A DNA stretch of 7,960 nt from Candidatus Omnitrophota bacterium (GTDB taxonomy: Bacteria > Omnitrophota > Gorgyraeia > 2-01-FULL-45-10). Made by a program: the position numbers and the translations under genes. How positions within the stretch are numbered: the first letter of the stretch is position 1; every line of letters starts with the position of its first letter. Positions 4,386 through 7,960 of the stretch are shown piece by piece. The stretch is taken from positions 1-7,960 of the forward strand of contig JAUYPN010000037.1 in the NCBI GenBank assembly GCA_030695725.1, written 5' to 3'. The notes under the pieces are model-generated. The model was not told where the DNA came from. It was given only the letters and a program-made list of their open reading frames with translations, and made no database searches.

Positions 4386-5585
4386 TTAACGATAGTACTT
4401 TTCTGTCTCCTCCAGTTTTATCGCTAATTTAGCTTTGTCTTCAAGCCCCTTAAGCCACTTCTCCATCTCGAGGTTCGACCTGGCCTCGAGCACCTTCTTT
4501 GAATACTCTTCCTTCTCTTTCGCGAACGCTTCCTCGTCCACAGCCTTCCTGTCTACGATCTCGAATATGATATACCCCTTGCCGATCTCGATGGGCTTGG
4601 ACAACTCAAAGTCTTTTAGTCCGTATGACGCCTCCACTATAATGGACGAGTCGCCTATGGCTTCTACCGGATCTTTTTTTGAGAAAAAGTCCGTACCTTT
4701 GACATTCAGGCCCAGCTTCGAGGCCGCGCCTGCGAATGTCTCGCCAATATTCCCGGTCCTTTCCAGGAGCTCTTTGTAGATCTCGCCGGATCTCTCTTTA
4801 AGCATCTTCACTGTCTCGACCCCTTTAAGGTATCTTTCTATATCGGCCTTCGCCTCCTCGAACGTCGCCTGGCGGTCGGGGATCGCGCCTTTCAGATTGG
4901 ACTTTATTATGAGCCCGCCCTTATTTTTTTCGTAAAAATCTTTCACGGCATTTTCGTCCACGCTGACTTTGCCGAGGTAGTCTTTCGGCTCAAGCAGGAC
5001 ATACGAGATCTTGATCTTCGCGAACTCTTTTTTATATTCAGACAGAATATCATCATCCGATAGCTTGATATCTTTCGTAATAGACGCGGACAATTTCTGC
5101 AAGGAGATATTTTCTCTCACTGTCTCCTCGAAAGCTCTGGGCTCCAGGCCTATATTGTTTCTCAGCATATACGTGTAGAACCTGTCGTCAAACGTTCCGT
5201 TCCTTAAAAATAGAGGATGAGACCTCAGGGCTTCGACGACCTCTTTGTCGGAAATCTTCATTCCGGCTTTTTTGGCCTCCTCCATCATCAGTATCCTGTC
5301 CCATGCGAGTTTGGCCAAGATTGGCTTGTTGGAGAGAAGAGCTTCGAGCGCTTTGGGCTGATTAAAGTAGTTCAGTATTATCTGGCTCCTCACGCCCGAA
5401 AGGGCGCCGGAGAGCTCGTCGAACGAGACTTTTCTGTTGCCTACAATACCCACGTAGCCCGGGCCTTTATCTTTGGAGCGGGAACTGCCGGCGCCGCCCC
5501 ACATAACGAAGGCAGGCACTACGATTATAACGAGCCCCCACAATATGATCTTCATCACTATCTTTTTTCTGAAAAGCTTTAGCAT
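4386..5585 (-). CDS. Membrane-anchored PpiD/SurA-like periplasmic chaperone without a clear parvulin domain
   Basis: A 399-residue protein with the PpiD layout. A short basic N-terminus (MLKLFRKKIVMK) is followed by one membrane helix (about 13-29) ending FVMWGGAGS, a near-signature of PpiD-type proteins. A SurA_N-like helical domain (about 44-190) contains VGNRKVSFDEL, RILMMEEAKKAGMKISDKEV, FDDRFYTYMLRNNIGLEPRAFEE and ENISLQKL. A C-terminal helical part (about 230-390) includes TFEEAKADIERYL and GYIIFEIVDRK. The parvulin PPIase expected between these parts is not recognisable: only about 35-40 residues separate YKKEF from the C-terminal block. The function is therefore likely chaperone-like rather than isomerase, facing the periplasm. 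The start at 5583-5585 is supported by GAGGGAG just upstream (5590-5596); a start at 5627 would add 14 residues before an uncharged-to-basic leader and lacks such a site. It heads the operon with the pseudopilin. Confidence 0.85.
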   Translation of the reverse strand: MLKLFRKKIVMKIILWGLVIIVVPAFVMWGGAGSSRSKDKGPGYVGIVGNRKVSFDELSGALSGVRSQIILNYFNQPKALEALLSNKPILAKLAWDRILMMEEAKKAGMKISDKEVVEALRSHPLFLRNGTFDDRFYTYMLRNNIGLEPRAFEETVRENISLQKLSASITKDIKLSDDDILSEYKKEFAKIKISYVLLEPKDYLGKVSVDENAVKDFYEKNKGGLIIKSNLKGAIPDRQATFEEAKADIERYLKGVETVKMLKERSGEIYKELLERTGNIGETFAGAASKLGLNVKGTDFFSKKDPVEAIGDSSIIVEASYGLKDFELSKPIEIGKGYIIFEIVDRKAVDEEAFAKEKEEYSKKVLEARSNLEMEKWLKGLEDKAKLAIKLEETEKYYR

Positions 5586-5606
5586 ATATCTCCCTCTTTT
5601 GTAATG

Positions 5607-5635
5607 ATTATATTTTATATCCCGCATTTACTCAA
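5607..5635 (-). promoter_or_regulatory. Promoter of the chaperone-pseudopilin operon
   Basis: On the minus strand TTGAGT (5630-5635, 4 of 6 matches to TTGACA) and a perfect TATAAT (5607-5612) are separated by exactly 17 bases. The expected start near 5600 gives a leader of about 15 bases containing the GAGGGAG ribosome site. This is the best sigma-70-type match in the window. Confidence 0.7.
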
Positions 5636-5658
5636 GCAATAAGTGACGTGTCGAGGGG

Positions 5659-5688
5659 TTGACAAAGTTGAGAGCAGTGTGTTAGAGT
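5659..5688 (+). promoter_or_regulatory. Promoter of the LsrF-like gene and dehydrogenase
   Basis: A perfect -35 TTGACA (5659-5664) is followed after 18 bases by TAGAGT (5683-5688), which matches 4 of 6 positions of TATAAT. A start near 5695 would give a leader of about 27 bases with GGAGGT at 5710-5715, six bases before the ATG at 5722. It is divergent from the chaperone promoter, and the two -35 boxes lie 23 bases apart. Confidence 0.55.
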
Positions 5689-5721
5689 AACGGACAGGAT
5701 CAAAAAAACGGAGGTGTGCAA

Positions 5722-6519
5722 ATGGATTGGGGAATGGAGAATCGTTTAAGTCAGCTTATGCCCGGAGGTAAATGTTTTTTTATGCCGATCGACCACGGAT
5801 ATTTTCAAGGTCCCACGACCGGCCTTGAGAAGCCGGCGGATACGGTGGCCCCGTTAATGAAGTATGTGGACGCTATCTTCTGCACGAGGGGCGTATTGCG
5901 CTCTGCAATTTCGCCGCGTAATTCCAAGCCAATTATCTTAAGGGTCTCCGGATGCACCAGCATGGCGGGAAAAGACCTGGCCAATGAGGAGCTGACAACC
6001 TCTATAGATGAGATAATCCGTCTCAATGCTCAGGCGGTAGGCGTGTCGGTCTTCGTCGGCAGTGACTACGAGAGAGAGACGCTGGGGAACCTTTCTGCCC
6101 TAGTCAACGAATGTGAGCCTTACGGCATCCCTGTGATGGCCGTTACCGCGGTGGGCAAAGAGATGGAGAAGCGGCAAGCCCGGTATCTCGCGCTTAGCTG
6201 CCGCATAGCCGCCGAGCTTGGGGCCAGGGTGGTCAAAACATACTGGTGCGAAAAAGATTTCGATAAGGTTGTTAACGGCTGTCCAGTGCCGGTGATCATT
6301 GCCGGCGGGCCGAAATGCGATACCCCTCTTGAGGTACTGGAATTTGTGCATAACGGGATGCAGAGCGGGGCCGTGGGAATTAATTTGGGCCGCAATGTCT
6401 GGCAGAGCCCGTATCCGGCCGCTATGGCAAAGGCATTACGGGCGGTCATCCACGAAAACGCGTCGGTGAAGAAGGCAAAAGAGCTCTTTGATGAGGAAAA
6501 GAAGGATGCTCACCGCTAA
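5722..6519 (+). CDS. LsrF-like class I aldolase / thiolase family protein
   Basis: DeoC/LacD-type class I aldolase-fold protein of 265 residues, closest in memory to E. coli LsrF (3-hydroxy-5-phosphonooxypentane-2,4-dione thiolase of AI-2 degradation). Shared stretches are DWGMENRLS at 2-10, DHGYFQGPTTGLE at 24-36, CTRGVLRS at 54-61, AVTAVGKEM at 140-148, RIAAELGA at 161-168, and VVNGCPVPVIIAGGPK at 183-198. Lys172 in VVKTYWCEK aligns with the LsrF Schiff-base lysine (Lys203). GINLGRNVWQS (219-229) is the phosphate-binding end of the barrel. LsrF is about 291 residues; the N-terminal extension of about 30 is absent here. The ATG at 5722 was chosen over the GTG at 5716 because GGAGGT at 5710-5715 is correctly spaced for it. 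No lsrK, lsrR, lsrG or lsr transporter is in view, so a different sugar-phosphate substrate is plausible. A role in the archaeal-type aromatic pathway (ADTH synthase relatives) is a weaker alternative. Confidence 0.88.
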   Translation: MDWGMENRLSQLMPGGKCFFMPIDHGYFQGPTTGLEKPADTVAPLMKYVDAIFCTRGVLRSAISPRNSKPIILRVSGCTSMAGKDLANEELTTSIDEIIRLNAQAVGVSVFVGSDYERETLGNLSALVNECEPYGIPVMAVTAVGKEMEKRQARYLALSCRIAAELGARVVKTYWCEKDFDKVVNGCPVPVIIAGGPKCDTPLEVLEFVHNGMQSGAVGINLGRNVWQSPYPAAMAKALRAVIHENASVKKAKELFDEEKKDAHR

Positions 6520-7483
6520 ATATTACAGCAACACCGATATCCGCTTAGAAGATATACCCAAACCAAAAATAACGGACGGTGAAATCCTTGTCAAGGTGGC
6601 CGCCAGCGGGATCTGCGGCACCGATGTCATGGAGTGGTACCGCATCAAAAAGGCGCCGCGCATTCTGGGCCACGAGATCGCCGGTACTATCGTCGAATCG
6701 AGGTCGAAAAAATACTCCGTCGGACAGAGGGTCTTTGTAAGCCATCATGTCGCCTGCAATGAGTGCAAATATTGCCTTTCCGGAAATCATACCGCCTGTG
6801 AAACTCTGCACGCGGGCAACTACGACCCGGGAGGGTACAGTGAATTCGTAAGGGTGCCCGTGATAAATGTCGAGAGGGGCGTGTATATCCTGCCGGAGCA
6901 TCTCTCTTTTGCAGAGGCGACCATGATCGAACCATTGGCATGCGCGCTCAGGGGCCAGAGGGTTATCGATGTAAAAAGAGGGCAAGTCGTCATGGTCCTC
7001 GGCAGCGGTGTGTCGGGGTTATTGAATATATTGGCCGCCAAGTTGAAGGGCGCGAGGGTGATCGCGACGGATATAGACGTATACCATCTTAAGAAAGCGA
7101 AAGAATGCGGCGCCGACGAAGTTCTGCATGCTAAGGAAGCGGGCGACGTAAGGGCCGACAAAATTATTATCTGCACCTCAAGCCCCGCGGCAATAGGCCA
7201 GGCCTTTCGATGCATCGACCGCAAAGGGACGATCCTCCTCTTCGCGATCCCCGATAAAAATATAGAAATTCCTACGCCAGATATGTGGAGAAACGAGATA
7301 ACAGTTACTTCCTCTTACGGCGCGGCCGGCGATGATCTCGCAGAGGCCCTGGAGCTTATCTCAAGCGGCAAATTGGATATGAAGCAATTGATAACCCACA
7401 GGCTTCCTTTGCGAAAGACACAGGAAGGGTTCAAGCTGGTTTCAGAGGCGAAAGGATCGCTTAAAGTTGTCATAGAGCCCTAA
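6506..7483 (+). CDS. Zinc-dependent medium-chain alcohol/polyol dehydrogenase
   Basis: NAD(P)-dependent oxidoreductase of the sorbitol / threonine dehydrogenase-like MDR group, 325 residues, cytoplasmic. Catalytic zinc ligands are likely Cys37 (GICGTD), His56-Glu57 (LGHE) and Glu142 (EPLAC). The structural zinc lobe has Cys84, Cys87, Cys90 and Cys98 (CNECKYCLSGNHTAC). A Rossmann fold starts at VVMVLGSGVSGLL (161-173). Asp189 and Asp191 in ATDID, near the end of the second strand, suggest NAD rather than NADP. The ATG at 6506 has GAGG at 6493-6496 and gives the usual MxxAxYY start; in-frame TTG 6488 and ATG 6491 would give an atypical basic extension. It overlaps the LsrF-like gene by 14 bases in another frame, so the two are translationally linked and probably serve one pathway, perhaps oxidising or reducing the aldolase substrate or product. 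The exact substrate cannot be read from the sequence. Confidence 0.92.
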   Translation: MLTAKYYSNTDIRLEDIPKPKITDGEILVKVAASGICGTDVMEWYRIKKAPRILGHEIAGTIVESRSKKYSVGQRVFVSHHVACNECKYCLSGNHTACETLHAGNYDPGGYSEFVRVPVINVERGVYILPEHLSFAEATMIEPLACALRGQRVIDVKRGQVVMVLGSGVSGLLNILAAKLKGARVIATDIDVYHLKKAKECGADEVLHAKEAGDVRADKIIICTSSPAAIGQAFRCIDRKGTILLFAIPDKNIEIPTPDMWRNEITVTSSYGAAGDDLAEALELISSGKLDMKQLITHRLPLRKTQEGFKLVSEAKGSLKVVIEP

Positions 7484-7524
7484 CCGCAATCGCCGCACAA
7501 TAACCATTGTAGACCTCCGGGGTA

Positions 7525-7564
7525 TGCAGCGATTAGCGTATATAAAAAAGGAAGAATCGCTGTA
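7525..7564. promoter_or_regulatory. Inverted repeat upstream of the hisG promoter
   Basis: CAGCGATT (7527-7534) and its exact reverse complement AATCGCTG (7555-7562) enclose a 20-base A/T-rich centre; a G-U pair and a T-A pair extend the arms to ten. No T run follows, so it is a poor intrinsic terminator. It lies between the dehydrogenase stop and the extended -10 element at 7579. It could be an operator, a Rho-dependent 3' end structure for the upstream transcript, or chance. Confidence 0.4.
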
Positions 7565-7578
7565 ATATTGACTTTGCA

Positions 7579-7587
7579 TGCTATAAT
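7579..7587 (+). promoter_or_regulatory. Extended -10 promoter of hisG
   Basis: TGC followed by a perfect TATAAT (7582-7587) forms an extended -10 element, which can work without a good -35; the hexamer at the expected -35 distance is poor. A start near 7594 gives a leader of about 30 bases with AAGGA at 7614-7618, six bases before the hisG ATG. No leader peptide or histidine-rich attenuator is visible in that short leader. Confidence 0.55.
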
Positions 7588-7624
7588 ATGATATCATGTT
7601 CCCACAATCTAAGAAGGAAATAAG

Positions 7625-7960
7625 ATGGCAGATACTATAAGAAAGATCAAGTTGGGGCTTCCCAAGGGCAGCCTTCAGGAAGCGACCGTCAGGATGTTCA
7701 AAAAGGCCGGCTTCATGATAGGCATAAGTGAGAGGTCTTATTTTCCGTCGGTGGACGACGAGGAGGTGGAAGCGATACTCTTCAGGGCCCAGGAGATGTC
7801 GAGATACGTCGAGGACGGCATTCTCGATGTCGGCATCACAGGCAATGACTGGATACTGGAAAACTCTTCGAATGTCGTCAGAGTGGCGGCACTTATATAC
7901 GCGAAGCAGAGCATGAGGCCCGTCAGATGGGTCCTCGCGGTGCCGCAGGATTCAAAGATC
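7625..7960 (+). CDS. hisG: ATP phosphoribosyltransferase (3' end outside window)
   Basis: First enzyme of histidine biosynthesis, joining ATP and PRPP to phosphoribosyl-ATP in the cytoplasm, usually feedback-inhibited by histidine. The first 112 residues are visible and the frame is open to the right edge. LGLPKGSLQEATVRMFKKAG (10-29) is the conserved N-terminus, and YFPSVDDEEVEAILFRAQEM (39-58) and YVEDG follow. LDVGITGNDWI (67-77) is the substrate-loop region of domain I. The motif set looks closer to the long (about 290-residue) form that carries its own regulatory ACT-like domain than to the short HisZ-dependent form. That domain lies outside the window, so this is only an impression. The ATG has AAGGA six bases upstream. 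A 141-base gap with its own promoter separates it from the dehydrogenase, so it probably starts a separate, perhaps his, transcript. Confidence 0.93.
   Translation, partial: MADTIRKIKLGLPKGSLQEATVRMFKKAGFMIGISERSYFPSVDDEEVEAILFRAQEMSRYVEDGILDVGITGNDWILENSSNVVRVAALIYAKQSMRPVRWVLAVPQDSKI

Noticed and set aside
5217..5582. 121-residue plus-strand reading frame opposite the chaperone gene
   Set aside because: No ribosome site or motif, and the minus-strand gene has a strong promoter, Shine-Dalgarno and recognisable domains.
5586..5721. NrdR-box operators linked to the nrdR gene of this window
   Set aside because: No palindrome resembling the ACACTATATATTGTGT-type box was seen here or in the other intergenic stretches.
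6545..6985. 146-residue minus-strand reading frame inside the dehydrogenase gene
   Set aside because: Opposite a clear zinc dehydrogenase with all metal ligands; the translated product shows no family features.
5722..7483. Full AI-2 (lsr) uptake and degradation operon
   Set aside because: Only an LsrF-like gene is present; the partner is a dehydrogenase and no kinase, regulator or transporter gene is in the window.
7497..7510. Small hairpin ACAAT / ATTGT after the dehydrogenase stop as a terminator
   Set aside because: Only five mostly A-T pairs with a 4-base loop and no T run; too weak to call.
7728..7916. 62-residue plus-strand frame near the right edge
   Set aside because: It is out of frame with hisG, whose conserved motifs run continuously from 7625 to the window end.

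Overview
This window looks like an ordinary bacterial chromosome segment of intermediate GC content, interrupted by one small transposase-type element. The mix suggests an uncultured Gram-negative-type lineage: a tight glyA / dCMP deaminase / nrdR operon, an AmmeMemoRadiSam-type radical SAM enzyme, a PpiD-like periplasmic chaperone, a pseudopilin, and a REP-associated tyrosine transposase (RAYT) flanked by AAATAGGG...CCCTATTT hairpins. Candidatus Omnitrophota or a relative is my best guess. It rests on recollection of similar gene sets, not on a search, and is low confidence.

Layout. Positions 1-3132 (+) hold a tightly packed operon: glyA (cut by the left edge), a dCMP deaminase, a 48-residue lipoprotein gene, nrdR, and a radical SAM gene. 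Genes overlap by 1 or 4 bases, abut, or lie 17 bases apart. GlyA makes methylene-THF and the deaminase makes dUMP, the two inputs of thymidylate synthase. NrdR represses ribonucleotide reductase genes. The first part therefore reads as a dNTP and one-carbon supply unit. Positions 3133-3952 hold the RAYT element: a complete HUH transposase gene on the minus strand, one 25-base repeat at its 3' side, and two inverted copies at its 5' side inside an exact 49-base direct duplication. The radical SAM protein ends immediately before the element and seems to lack the cysteine-rich tail usual in its family.

Positions 3969-5585 (-) hold a two-gene envelope operon: a membrane-anchored PpiD/SurA-like chaperone without a recognisable parvulin domain, followed by a pseudopilin. 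Positions 5586-5721 hold divergent promoters. Positions 5722-7483 (+) hold an LsrF-like class I aldolase/thiolase overlapping a zinc-dependent alcohol dehydrogenase, with no other AI-2 (lsr) gene in view. Positions 7484-7624 hold a large-loop inverted repeat and an extended -10 promoter. Positions 7625-7960 hold the start of hisG, cut by the right edge.

No tRNA, rRNA, CRISPR array, phage gene or clearly new defence-type system was seen. The least expected items are the RAYT insertion with its promoter- and terminator-bearing repeats, the tiny lipoprotein inside the nucleotide operon, and the orphan LsrF/dehydrogenase pair.
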